Shown: positions 1 to 6,483 of the stretch, in pieces
How positions within the stretch are numbered: the first letter of the stretch is position 1
How the letters are laid out: the number at the start of each line of letters is the position of its first letter
Source of the DNA: Polynucleobacter meluiroseus
GTDB taxonomy: Bacteria > Pseudomonadota > Gammaproteobacteria > Burkholderiales > Burkholderiaceae
NCBI GenBank assembly: GCA_945867755.1
Contig: CAMBJN010000059.1
Location: 1-8,126, forward strand
Length of the DNA: 8,126 nt
Direction: 5' to 3'
Program-made: the position numbers and the translations under genes
Notes under the pieces: model-generated
What the model was told of the DNA's origin: nothing
Seen by the model: only the letters and a program-made list of their open reading frames with translations
Databases searched by the model: none

Positions 1-621
1 CCTGACTCGACGCTCCCCATTCGGAAGCAAATATTTGAGCAGTGGGTATTTAAGAGGAATTGATTTGCCACTGACCGGCAATTGACCATGCACTATTAAT
101 AAGTAGCGCTTTTCCATCTTCCCTTCACGAATTTGCTCGTGAAGATGAACCAAAGCACTGCGTTTCTTGGCCAACATCAAAATGCCAGAAGTATCACGAT
201 CAAGCCTATGAACCAATTCTAAGAATTTAGCGTCAGGTCTTTGGGCTCTCATGGCCTCAATCAATCCCAAAGACACCCCTGAACCACCATGCACGGCTAT
301 ACCAGATGGCTTATCTACCACTAAAATACTGTCATCTTCATACAAAATTGTTATTTCTGCATTCATCTTCTTCGAAATGAACTCATTGATCGGGGCTTTT
401 GCCTCAGAAACTCGCAATGGTGGTAGGCGTAAAACATCCCCTTCTTGAATTTTTTGGCTCGCATCAGCCCTTTTTTTATTCACCCTGACCTCGCCAGAGC
501 GAATAATTCGGTAAATATGGGTCTTTGGCACCCCTTTTGCCATGCGAAACAGGAAATTATCTAGCCTTTGGCCAGCTTCCTCAAATAAAACAATGTGTTG
601 GGTTACCGAATTACTGTTCAT
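1..621 (-). CDS. rluC: 23S rRNA pseudouridine synthase RluC (5' part, truncated by window edge)
   Basis: This gene encodes an RluA-family pseudouridine synthase. RluC isomerises uridines 955, 2504 and 2580 of E. coli 23S rRNA. The visible 207 residues open with an S4-type RNA-binding domain (about residues 15-70, with RLDNFL and RSGEVRVNKKR), then the catalytic domain begins (YEDDSILVVDKPSGIAVHGG, about 94-113). The family signature HRLDRDTSG is at 138-146, and D141 is the expected catalytic aspartate. The last visible residues, GERRVR, match the region just before the C-terminal part of RluC, so roughly 100 residues lie outside the window. ATG at 621-619 is the start because an in-frame TAG lies 18 bases upstream (639-637) with no better start between. 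No Shine-Dalgarno is visible. The divergent rluC-rne arrangement is also found in E. coli, which favours RluC over RluD. Confidence 0.93.
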   Translation of the reverse strand, partial: MNSNSVTQHIVLFEEAGQRLDNFLFRMAKGVPKTHIYRIIRSGEVRVNKKRADASQKIQEGDVLRLPPLRVSEAKAPINEFISKKMNAEITILYEDDSILVVDKPSGIAVHGGSGVSLGLIEAMRAQRPDAKFLELVHRLDRDTSGILMLAKKRSALVHLHEQIREGKMEKRYLLIVHGQLPVSGKSIPLKYPLLKYLLPNGERRVR

Positions 622-633
622 ATGACATATAAT
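603..633 (+). promoter_or_regulatory. Candidate rne promoter
   Basis: A perfect -10 hexamer TATAAT lies at 628-633. The best -35 is weak: TTACCG at 603-608, with a 19-base spacer. Transcription would start near 640 and give rne an untranslated leader of about 295 bases. A long leader is known for E. coli rne. The -35 would lie inside the first codons of rluC. The hexamer is seen in the sequence; its activity is inferred. Confidence 0.4.
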
Positions 634-658
634 GACCTATCTTGCTGCGCAACATCAA
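629..658 (-). promoter_or_regulatory. Candidate rluC promoter overlapping the rne -10
   Basis: On the minus strand, TTGATG (658-653) is followed after 18 bases by CATTAT (634-629), each matching four of six consensus positions. Transcription would start almost at the rluC ATG (621), so the mRNA would be leaderless or nearly so. That agrees with the absence of a Shine-Dalgarno before rluC. The element shares its bases with the plus-strand TATAAT. Confidence 0.3.
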
Positions 659-800
659 ATTTAGTATTTGCATGGTAGTGCCCCAAGTTGGGTTTGAAAT
701 AACCAAAAATATTTCCAGGGTTCGCCTCTCCCCTGATTAATGAGACGCAAAGTTAGCTGGCAAAGTGCCGCGAACTGCGAAACAGATAAAAGAATTTAAG

Positions 801-838
801 CGCACGCTGACCCGCAAAGAAGAATAAGTCAGCGAGTG
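801..838 (+). promoter_or_regulatory. Strongest hairpin in the rne leader
   Basis: CGCTGAC (805-811) pairs perfectly with GTCAGCG (828-834) around a 16-base loop that is rich in A and G. After one A-A mismatch (804/835) the stem continues with 803-836, a G-U pair 802-837, and 801-838. No T-tract follows, so it is not a typical terminator. A leader RNA structure is more likely. Confidence 0.45.
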
Positions 839-924
839 TAGTGAAGTTTGTCATCACAGAGATTGCCCCGTGCAATCCCTTCAATTCCGTTTCGCTCACC
901 GCGATGGCTGCCTGGCTGCAGGAC

Positions 925-928
925 GGAG
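925..928 (+). promoter_or_regulatory. Ribosome binding site of rne
   Basis: GGAG lies six bases before the ATG at 935. This fixes the start, which also agrees with the conserved RNase E N-terminus MKRML-NATQQEELRVA. Confidence 0.8.
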
Positions 929-934
929 ATTTAA

Positions 935-3565
935 ATGAAACGAATGTTATTTAACGCTACCCAGCAAGAAGAGCTGCGCGTAGCCATTGTTGATGGTCAA
1001 AAACTGATCGACATTGATATTGAAACAACTGGACGTGAACAACGTAAAGGCAATATCTACAAAGGCGTGATCACACGCATTGAACCCTCATTAGAAGCTT
1101 GCTTCGTGAACTACGGTGAAGAGCGTCATGGCTTTTTACCGTTCAAAGAGGTTTCGAGAGCTTATTTCAAGGACGGTATCGACGTTCGTTCAGCAGGCAT
1201 CAAAGATGCTTTGCGCGAAGGACAAGAAATCATTGTTCAGGTGGAAAAAGAAGAGCGCGGCAATAAAGGCGCTGCTTTAACCAGCTTTATCTCATTGGCC
1301 GGTCGTTATTTGGTTCTCATGCCAAATAATCCAAGAGGTGGTGGTGTTTCTCGCCGCATCGAAGGCGAAGATCGAACTGAATTACGTGAAGCCATGGGCC
1401 AGTTAACGGTTCCAGATGGCATGAGCATTATTGCTAGAACTGCCGGAATTGGTAGAAGTGCCGAAGAGTTGCAATGGGACTTGAGTTACTTGATGCAACT
1501 TTGGACGGCGATTGACGAAGCTGCCGGCGGTAATCAGGCGCCATTATTGATTTACTTAGAGTCAAGCTTGGTGATCCGAGCCATCAGAGATTACTTCCAA
1601 CCAGATATCGGTGAAATCCTCATCGATACCGATGAGATTTATGAGCAAGCCAGCTCCTTCATGTCTGTGGTGATGCCTGACAACATGTCACGCGTTAAAC
1701 GATATCAAGACGATGTGCCTTTGTTCTCACGTTTTCAAATTGAACACCAAATTGAAACTGCTTACTCTCGTACAGTGACCCTGCCATCTGGCGGCGCGAT
1801 CGTGATTGACCACACAGAAGCTTTGGTTTCTGTGGACGTGAACTCCGCTCGCTCAACTCGTGGTTCAGACATTGAAGAAACAGCAGCCAGAACAAACTTA
1901 GAAGCTGCCGACGAATTGGCTCGCCAAATGCGTTTGCGTGACTTGGGTGGTTTGATCGTGATCGACTTCATTGACATGGAGTCTACGAAGAATCAAAAAG
2001 ATGTTGAGCAACGCCTTAAAGACGCTTTGCGCCACGATCGCGCTCGCGTGCAAATGGGTAAGATCTCACGCTTTGGTCTTTTAGAACTATCACGTCAACG
2101 CTTGCGTCCTGCATTATCAGAAAGCAGCAACGTTACCTGCCCACGTTGTAATGGCACAGGTCACATCCGTGACACAGAGTCCTCAGCGCTGCAAGTTCTT
2201 CGCATCATTCAAGAAGATGCAATGAAAGAAAATACAGCCGCCATCCATTGCCAAGTGCCTGTGGATGTCGCAGCGTTCTTGCTCAACGAGAAACGCGCTG
2301 AAGTGATCAAGATTGAAAGTCGTTTCAAAGTAAACGTCTTACTATTACCTAACAAGCATTTAGAAACACCTCATTACAAACTTGATCGTTTACGTCATGA
2401 CGATCCTCGTTTAGATGATCCAAAGGCAAGTTATGCGATGGCTGATGAAGCCAGCAAAGAACTAGAGTCTGACACCATCTTGAACCGCAAAGCTGAAGAA
2501 GCCAAGCCACGTCAAGAAGCGGCTGTCAAAGGTGTGAGACCAAGTCAGCCCGCCCCTGCCAGCGTTCCACGTGCAGAGCGCAAAGCGGCTGGTGAAAAAC
2601 AATCTTCTGGTGGTTTGATTGGATTTATCAAGAAACTGTTTGGTGGAGGAGAAGAAGTTAAATCTACTGACAAGCGTTCAAGTAATGGTCGTGGTCGTGG
2701 TGAAGTTGGCGATCGCAATGGTGATCGTAACAACCGTAATCGTAACAATCGTAATCGCAATAACCGCAACAAGAATGAAGCGGGTGAACGCAATCAAACC
2801 CCACGTGATAGTGAAGAGAAAGCTGACAACAAAGAAGCACGTCAACCAAATCAACGCAATGGCCGCAATCAACAGCGTCAAAATAAACCTGAAGCCAATC
2901 CTGATGCAAAAGTGGAACAGCCTAAAGATTTATTGACGCACGCTGAAATTCCGAACAACGCGGAAGCTGGCGATGGTGATGATCGTCGTCGTGGTCGCAA
3001 TCGTCGTGGTCGCAGCCGTGGTCGCGATCGTGCAGAAAATAATCAAGAAGCTAATAATGATGGTTCAGATGTTTCAGTACCAGTTGCAACTATAGCGGTT
3101 GCTGCATCTACATCCGTTGCTAGCGCGTCCGTTGTTAGCGCTTCGACTGAATCATTGAGCAACACTTCAATGAATGTTGAGTCTTCAACTGCTGCTCCAG
3201 CAATTGCCACACCAGCTGCCGCACCAGCAGTTGTTGCACCAGCAGTCATTGCACCAGCGAATGTTTCTGTTGAGGCTCCTGTGGCAATTTCAATCCCAGC
3301 ACCTGCTCCAACTCCTGTACCTGCGCCAATGCCAAAAGTTGAGTTTCAGCCATTAAAAACGTCTGAATTAACTTCAGTGATTGAGTCTGCCGGAATGGTT
3401 TGGGTGAATACCGATCATCAGAAATTAGAAGAAGTTCGAGTGCAGATTGCTGCTGAACCAGTGATAGCAACACCGCCACGTGAGCCAAAGCCGCCTGTTG
3501 AAGTTTCAACAAGTCCTATGGTTCTAGTAGAAACTGGCGGAAAAGAACAAACCATCGAAAAGTGA
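935..3565 (+). CDS. rne: Ribonuclease E
   Basis: RNase E is the endoribonuclease that starts mRNA decay and trims rRNA and tRNA precursors; in many proteobacteria it also scaffolds the degradosome at the inner membrane. The 876-residue product begins with the conserved MKRMLFNATQQEELRVA. It has an S1 RNA-binding domain (about 36-120), the 5'-sensor region, and the DNase-I-like active site with D301 (VSVDVNSARSTRG) and D344 (IVIDFIDM), equivalent to E. coli D303 and D346. The zinc-link CPRC is at 402-405. The catalytic half ends near 495. The rest is low complexity: an amphipathic segment at 559-572 resembling the membrane-targeting helix, Arg/Asn-rich RNA-binding stretches (584-614 and 683-699), an Ala/Pro/Val linker (about 752-800) and a more conserved-looking tail (807-876). 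The scaffold half and zinc-link favour RNase E over the shorter RNase G. The gene is intact, with a long leader upstream and moaA 13 bases downstream. Confidence 0.97.
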   Translation: MKRMLFNATQQEELRVAIVDGQKLIDIDIETTGREQRKGNIYKGVITRIEPSLEACFVNYGEERHGFLPFKEVSRAYFKDGIDVRSAGIKDALREGQEIIVQVEKEERGNKGAALTSFISLAGRYLVLMPNNPRGGGVSRRIEGEDRTELREAMGQLTVPDGMSIIARTAGIGRSAEELQWDLSYLMQLWTAIDEAAGGNQAPLLIYLESSLVIRAIRDYFQPDIGEILIDTDEIYEQASSFMSVVMPDNMSRVKRYQDDVPLFSRFQIEHQIETAYSRTVTLPSGGAIVIDHTEALVSVDVNSARSTRGSDIEETAARTNLEAADELARQMRLRDLGGLIVIDFIDMESTKNQKDVEQRLKDALRHDRARVQMGKISRFGLLELSRQRLRPALSESSNVTCPRCNGTGHIRDTESSALQVLRIIQEDAMKENTAAIHCQVPVDVAAFLLNEKRAEVIKIESRFKVNVLLLPNKHLETPHYKLDRLRHDDPRLDDPKASYAMADEASKELESDTILNRKAEEAKPRQEAAVKGVRPSQPAPASVPRAERKAAGEKQSSGGLIGFIKKLFGGGEEVKSTDKRSSNGRGRGEVGDRNGDRNNRNRNNRNRNNRNKNEAGERNQTPRDSEEKADNKEARQPNQRNGRNQQRQNKPEANPDAKVEQPKDLLTHAEIPNNAEAGDGDDRRRGRNRRGRSRGRDRAENNQEANNDGSDVSVPVATIAVAASTSVASASVVSASTESLSNTSMNVESSTAAPAIATPAAAPAVVAPAVIAPANVSVEAPVAISIPAPAPTPVPAPMPKVEFQPLKTSELTSVIESAGMVWVNTDHQKLEEVRVQIAAEPVIATPPREPKPPVEVSTSPMVLVETGGKEQTIEK
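2726..2770 (+). repeat. Three tandem 15-base units inside rne (RNNRN repeat)
   Basis: Three successive 15-base units each encode Arg-Asn-Asn-Arg-Asn (residues 598-612). The first two units differ at one base and the third has more silent changes. The block lies in the arginine-rich, probably RNA-binding, part of RNase E. Looser RN/GR motifs flank it (584-597) and recur at 683-699. Confidence 0.85.
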
Positions 3566-3578
3566 ACTTAGTTCTACA

Positions 3579-4703
3579 ATGAGCGTTATGTCAGAAAGAG
3601 TCATACCCCTCATTGATGAGCGCCAAAGAAAAATCGACAGTCATGTTCCGGTCATCCCGGAACAGCTGTTGAACCCTAATGGCCTGCTCGCCGACACCCG
3701 TGGGCGACGTCTTCATGATTTAAGAATTTCAGTCACCGATCGCTGTAACTTTCGGTGCACCTATTGCATGCCCAAAGAGGTCTTTGACAAGGATTACCCC
3801 TATTTGTCTCATGGGGATCTTTTAAGTTTCGAAGAGATCGTTCGTTTGGCCAAAATTTATATCGAGCACGGCGTAGAAAAAATCCGCTTAACTGGTGGCG
3901 AACCCCTGCTTCGCAAGCACATTGAAAAACTAATTGAGATGTTGGCTCCACTGAAAACTTTGAGCGGCCAACCATTGGATTTAACACTGACCACTAACGG
4001 AAGCTTGTTGCGTAAAAAAGCCCAGTCTTTGAAAGATGCGGGCTTGACCAGAATGACCATCAGTTTAGATGGTTTAGACGATGCAACTTTTCAGCAAATG
4101 AATGATGTGGGCTTTCCGGTTGGTGATGTCTTGGATGGCATTGAAGCAGCTAGAGAAGTTGGTTTTAAAAATATCAAAGTCAATATGGTTGTGAAAAAAG
4201 GCACCAATGATCAAGAGATCATTCCAATGGCCAGGCATTTCAAAGGCAGTGATGTGATTTTGCGTTTCATTGAGTTTATGGACGTGGGCGCATCCAATGG
4301 CTGGAATATGACAGAAGTCCTGCCTTCTGCCGCTGTGATTGCCAAAATTCATGAAACTTTCCCCTTAACAAATATTGACCCCAACTACCCTGGTGAAGTC
4401 GCTGAGCGCTGGCGCTATGTCGATGGGTCTGGTGAAGTTGGCGTGATCTCCAGTGTGACGCAGGCTTTTTGTAAAGATTGCTCAAGGGCTCGTTTATCGA
4501 CTGAAGGAAAAATGTATTTATGTTTATTTGCTACAGAAGGTCATGATTTAAAAGCTTTGCTTCGTGCTGGCAAAACAGATTTAGAGATCAGCAATGCCAT
4601 TGCACAGGTTTGGTCTCATCGCACCGATCGATATTCTGAATTGCGCGGCTCTCCAGAAATGCAAGGTAAGCGCAAAGTTGAAATGTCTTATATCGGTGGC
4701 TAA
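3579..4703 (+). CDS. moaA: GTP 3',8-cyclase MoaA (molybdenum cofactor biosynthesis)
   Basis: MoaA is a radical S-adenosylmethionine enzyme. With MoaC it converts GTP to cyclic pyranopterin monophosphate, the first stage of molybdenum cofactor synthesis in the cytoplasm. The 374-residue protein shows the radical-SAM CX3CX2C motif (C56, C60, C63), the GGEPLLR motif (106-112) and the second cluster's CX2CX13C (C298, C301, C315). It ends in the Gly-Gly tail that MoaA needs for activity. Both iron-sulfur sites therefore look complete. About 45 residues precede the core (DLRISVTDRCN), longer than in E. coli MoaA. ATG 3579 is preferred, but ATG 3588 (residue 4) is also possible, and neither has a clear Shine-Dalgarno. 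The 13-base gap after rne suggests co-transcription or translational coupling with rne. No molybdenum cofactor riboswitch could fit in that gap. Confidence 0.96.
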   Translation: MSVMSERVIPLIDERQRKIDSHVPVIPEQLLNPNGLLADTRGRRLHDLRISVTDRCNFRCTYCMPKEVFDKDYPYLSHGDLLSFEEIVRLAKIYIEHGVEKIRLTGGEPLLRKHIEKLIEMLAPLKTLSGQPLDLTLTTNGSLLRKKAQSLKDAGLTRMTISLDGLDDATFQQMNDVGFPVGDVLDGIEAAREVGFKNIKVNMVVKKGTNDQEIIPMARHFKGSDVILRFIEFMDVGASNGWNMTEVLPSAAVIAKIHETFPLTNIDPNYPGEVAERWRYVDGSGEVGVISSVTQAFCKDCSRARLSTEGKMYLCLFATEGHDLKALLRAGKTDLEISNAIAQVWSHRTDRYSELRGSPEMQGKRKVEMSYIGG

Positions 4704-4732
4704 ATATTTCCATCAGCCAAAACAAGAAATAT
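4704..4732. repeat. AT-rich inverted repeat between moaA and moeA
   Basis: ATATTTC (4704-4710) and GAAATAT (4726-4732) form a perfect seven-base inverted repeat with a 15-base loop. It starts right after the moaA stop and ends four bases before the moeA ATG. There is no T-tract, so it is not a standard terminator. It could be a weak RNA hairpin affecting processing or moeA translation, or chance in AT-rich spacer. Confidence 0.35.
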
Positions 4733-4736
4733 CTAG

Positions 4737-6032
4737 ATGAGTTCATTACCCACCCTTGATTCAGTTGTCACTTGCATGTCTGACTATGATCCAGAATCAT
4801 TAAGGGTTGAGGTCGCAAGTAAAGTTGTTGATGAATTTGTCAGACCCGCATCTTTGTCACTTGAGACTGAAACAGTTTCTATTTATGACTCATTGGGGCG
4901 TGTTTTAGCCAGTGACATCATCCCTCCTATCAATGTCCCCTCTGCTGATAATTCAGCCATGGATGGTTATGCCTTCAGTGGGGCATCCATCGTTAAAGAT
5001 GGTGTGACCTCTTTAACGATGATTGGCAAAGGTTTTGCGGGCAATGCTTTTGATGGCCAAGTAAGTCATGGTCAATGCGTTCGCATCATGACGGGTGCTG
5101 TGATGCCTGTTGGTTGTGACACCACCATCCCTCAAGAGTTAGTCAAAGTCGATGGTGATCAGATTCAGTTTCAATCATCGGTGATCAAGGCCGGTGATAA
5201 CCGCCGCTTGAAAGGTGAAGATCTTGCCATTGGTCAAGCAGCCTTATCTGCTGGCAAGATCATCAGACCATCTGATTTGGGTTTGATTGCATCTCTGGGT
5301 ATGGGCTCTGTGTCGGTCAAACGTCGCCTCAAGGTTGGGTTTTTCTCAACGGGTGATGAGCTTCGTTCAATTGGACAGCCATTGGATGATGGCTGCGTGT
5401 ATGACAGCAACCGCTACACCCTGTTTGGCATGTTGAGTCGCTTGAACGTTGAACTTCACGATTTTGGTGTTGTAAAAGATGATCCGGATGCGATGCGTGC
5501 CACCTTCAGTAAAGCAGCAGCGACTTGTGATGCGGTGATCACCTCCGGTGGCGTTTCAGTTGGAGAAGCTGACTACACCAAGCAAATCATGCGTGAACTG
5601 GGCGATGTGAGTTTTTGGAAAATTGCCATGCGTCCTGGTAGACCGATGGCTTTTGGCTCAATCCAAGGCGATCAACATCGCGCAGTTTTATTTGGTTTGC
5701 CCGGCAACCCTGTTGCTGTGATGGTAACTTTTTATCAGTTTGTCAGAAATGCACTCTTGGCGATGAGTGGCGCCACTCAAGTAGCACCACCGATGATGCA
5801 AGCAAAAACAGTTGAGGCAATTCGTAAACGCCCAGGTCGCACCGAGTTTCAGCGAGGTATTTTGTCTACTGATGCCACAGGCAACAGAACAGTACGCATC
5901 ACAGGCGCCCAAGGGTCAGGTGTTCTGCGTTCTATGAGTGAAGCAGATTGCTTCATTGTTTTGGCCCATGATCAAGAAAATATCCAGGCAGGTGACACCG
6001 TTGGGGTGGTTTTATTCGAAGGCTTGGTTTAA
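4737..6032 (+). CDS. moeA: Molybdopterin molybdenumtransferase MoeA
   Basis: MoeA inserts molybdate into adenylylated molybdopterin to give the active molybdenum cofactor. The 431-residue protein contains the MoeA signature DNSAMDGYA (71-79), an RIMTGAVMP segment (116-124), FSTGDEL (203-209), the MoCF-fold motif TSGGVSVGEADYTK (269-282), RPGRPMAFG (299-307) and LPGNPVA (321-327). It ends with the usual C-terminal beta-barrel domain (FQRG, GAQGSG). Its length is slightly above E. coli MoeA, owing to about 20 extra N-terminal residues. ATG 4737 has only a poor ribosome binding site, and the next in-frame ATG (4776, residue 14) is no better, so the start is less certain than the identity. It lies 33 bases after moaA in the same direction, which fits one operon. 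No mobA gene lies between them. The full-length domain set argues against a MogA or MoaB protein. Confidence 0.95.
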   Translation: MSSLPTLDSVVTCMSDYDPESLRVEVASKVVDEFVRPASLSLETETVSIYDSLGRVLASDIIPPINVPSADNSAMDGYAFSGASIVKDGVTSLTMIGKGFAGNAFDGQVSHGQCVRIMTGAVMPVGCDTTIPQELVKVDGDQIQFQSSVIKAGDNRRLKGEDLAIGQAALSAGKIIRPSDLGLIASLGMGSVSVKRRLKVGFFSTGDELRSIGQPLDDGCVYDSNRYTLFGMLSRLNVELHDFGVVKDDPDAMRATFSKAAATCDAVITSGGVSVGEADYTKQIMRELGDVSFWKIAMRPGRPMAFGSIQGDQHRAVLFGLPGNPVAVMVTFYQFVRNALLAMSGATQVAPPMMQAKTVEAIRKRPGRTEFQRGILSTDATGNRTVRITGAQGSGVLRSMSEADCFIVLAHDQENIQAGDTVGVVLFEGLV

Positions 6033-6034
6033 AC

Positions 6035-6054
6035 AAGCCCTACAACATGGGCTT
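6035..6054 (+). terminator. Possible weak terminator after moeA
   Basis: AAGCCC (6035-6040) and GGGCTT (6049-6054) can form a six-pair stem with an eight-base loop, two bases after the moeA stop. Only a very short T run follows (TTT at 6053-6055), so intrinsic termination would be weak. It is the natural place for the rne-moaA-moeA transcript to end. Confidence 0.35.
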
Positions 6055-6165
6055 TAAAGCATAAAAGACTGTGAAGCAGCTTTATTGCAATGCAACATGA
6101 ATTAAAGATTTGGTTTAGAATTGCAGGCAAATCAACCAACACTTACCTTTTCAACGAAAAATAAA

Positions 6166-6483
6166 ATGCCAAGCACCAAGCACACCAAAAGAGAAATTGT
6201 CTATGTCGACCCCCTTCATACGGCCAAGACATTGGTGTTGGTGTATTTGAGTTTTTCAGTGCCGATTGTTTTATTGGCTCTCTTCGTTGCTTTTGTAAGA
6301 GACGGTGAGCTGCCTGGCTTCACAGTGATTTCAGCATTGATTCTGAATGCTTTGATTGGCTTTAGCTTGCTGTGGTTAGCATGCAAAGTTTATAACTGGG
6401 TAGCAGATAGATTTGGTGGCATCGAGGTGGCTGTAAAAGAAACCACAATCAATGACACCAAAACTCCCACCTCTCAAGATTAA
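6166..6483 (+). CDS. Small two-helix inner-membrane protein, function unknown
   Basis: I do not recognise this 105-residue protein with certainty. It has a charged N-terminus (MPSTKHTKREIVYVDPLHTAK) and two strongly hydrophobic stretches: roughly residues 22-45 (LVLVYLSFSVPIVLLALFVAFV) and 55-75 (VISALILNALIGFSLLWLACKV). A short loop containing RDGELPGF separates them, and the tail is polar. Just after the second helix is YNWVADRFGGIEV. It resembles, from memory, the end of small transmembrane domains of the DUF3566 type, where a Tyr-Asn and a Gly-Gly-Ile follow the last helix; this is a weak hint only. ATG 6166 is chosen over TTG 6121 because a possible -10 (TAGAAT, 6116-6121) sits on the TTG. 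Neither start has a good Shine-Dalgarno. Its stop overlaps that of the convergent dehydrogenase gene. Open reading through two clear helices supports a real gene. Confidence 0.7.
   Translation: MPSTKHTKREIVYVDPLHTAKTLVLVYLSFSVPIVLLALFVAFVRDGELPGFTVISALILNALIGFSLLWLACKVYNWVADRFGGIEVAVKETTINDTKTPTSQD

Larger units (their letters stand above)
634..934 (+). promoter_or_regulatory. Long structured 5' leader of rne
   Basis: No supported gene occupies the 313 bases between rluC and rne, and most of this stretch is probably the rne mRNA leader. It holds several inverted repeats that could fold: GTTCGC (720-725) with GCGAAC (770-775), an 11-pair stem across 801-838, GATTGC (861-866) with GCAATC (872-877), and CCTG (911-914) with CAGG (919-922) just before the Shine-Dalgarno. 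In E. coli the rne leader is folded and lets RNase E control its own mRNA. The same logic may apply here, but I see no clear sequence match to the enterobacterial element. Confidence 0.5.

Noticed and set aside
251..448. 65-residue plus-strand open frame
   Set aside because: Lies antisense within rluC, whose minus-strand frame has clear family motifs.
672..740. 22-codon open frame in the rne leader
   Set aside because: No Shine-Dalgarno and no recognisable peptide; expected by chance in a 300-base spacer.
904..954. 16-codon frame (MAAWLQDGDLNETNVI) overlapping the rne start
   Set aside because: Its position could suggest a leader peptide, but it lacks a ribosome binding site and any attenuator pattern.
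2545..2936. Several open frames on both strands overlapping the arginine-rich part of rne
   Set aside because: They arise from the repetitive CGT/AAC codons of rne read in other frames, giving low-complexity Leu/Arg or Val/Ile/Thr strings with no ribosome binding site.
3043..3512. Minus- and plus-strand open frames over the Ala/Pro linker of rne
   Set aside because: Shadows of biased composition (Ala, Gln or Leu strings), with no domain or start signal.
3566..3578. Possible molybdenum cofactor riboswitch before moaA
   Set aside because: The gap after rne is 13 bases, far too short for that RNA, and no structure is visible.
6085..6095. TTGCA-A-TGCAA odd palindrome before the small membrane protein
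   Set aside because: Too short and not matched to a regulator I can name; likely chance in AT-rich spacer.
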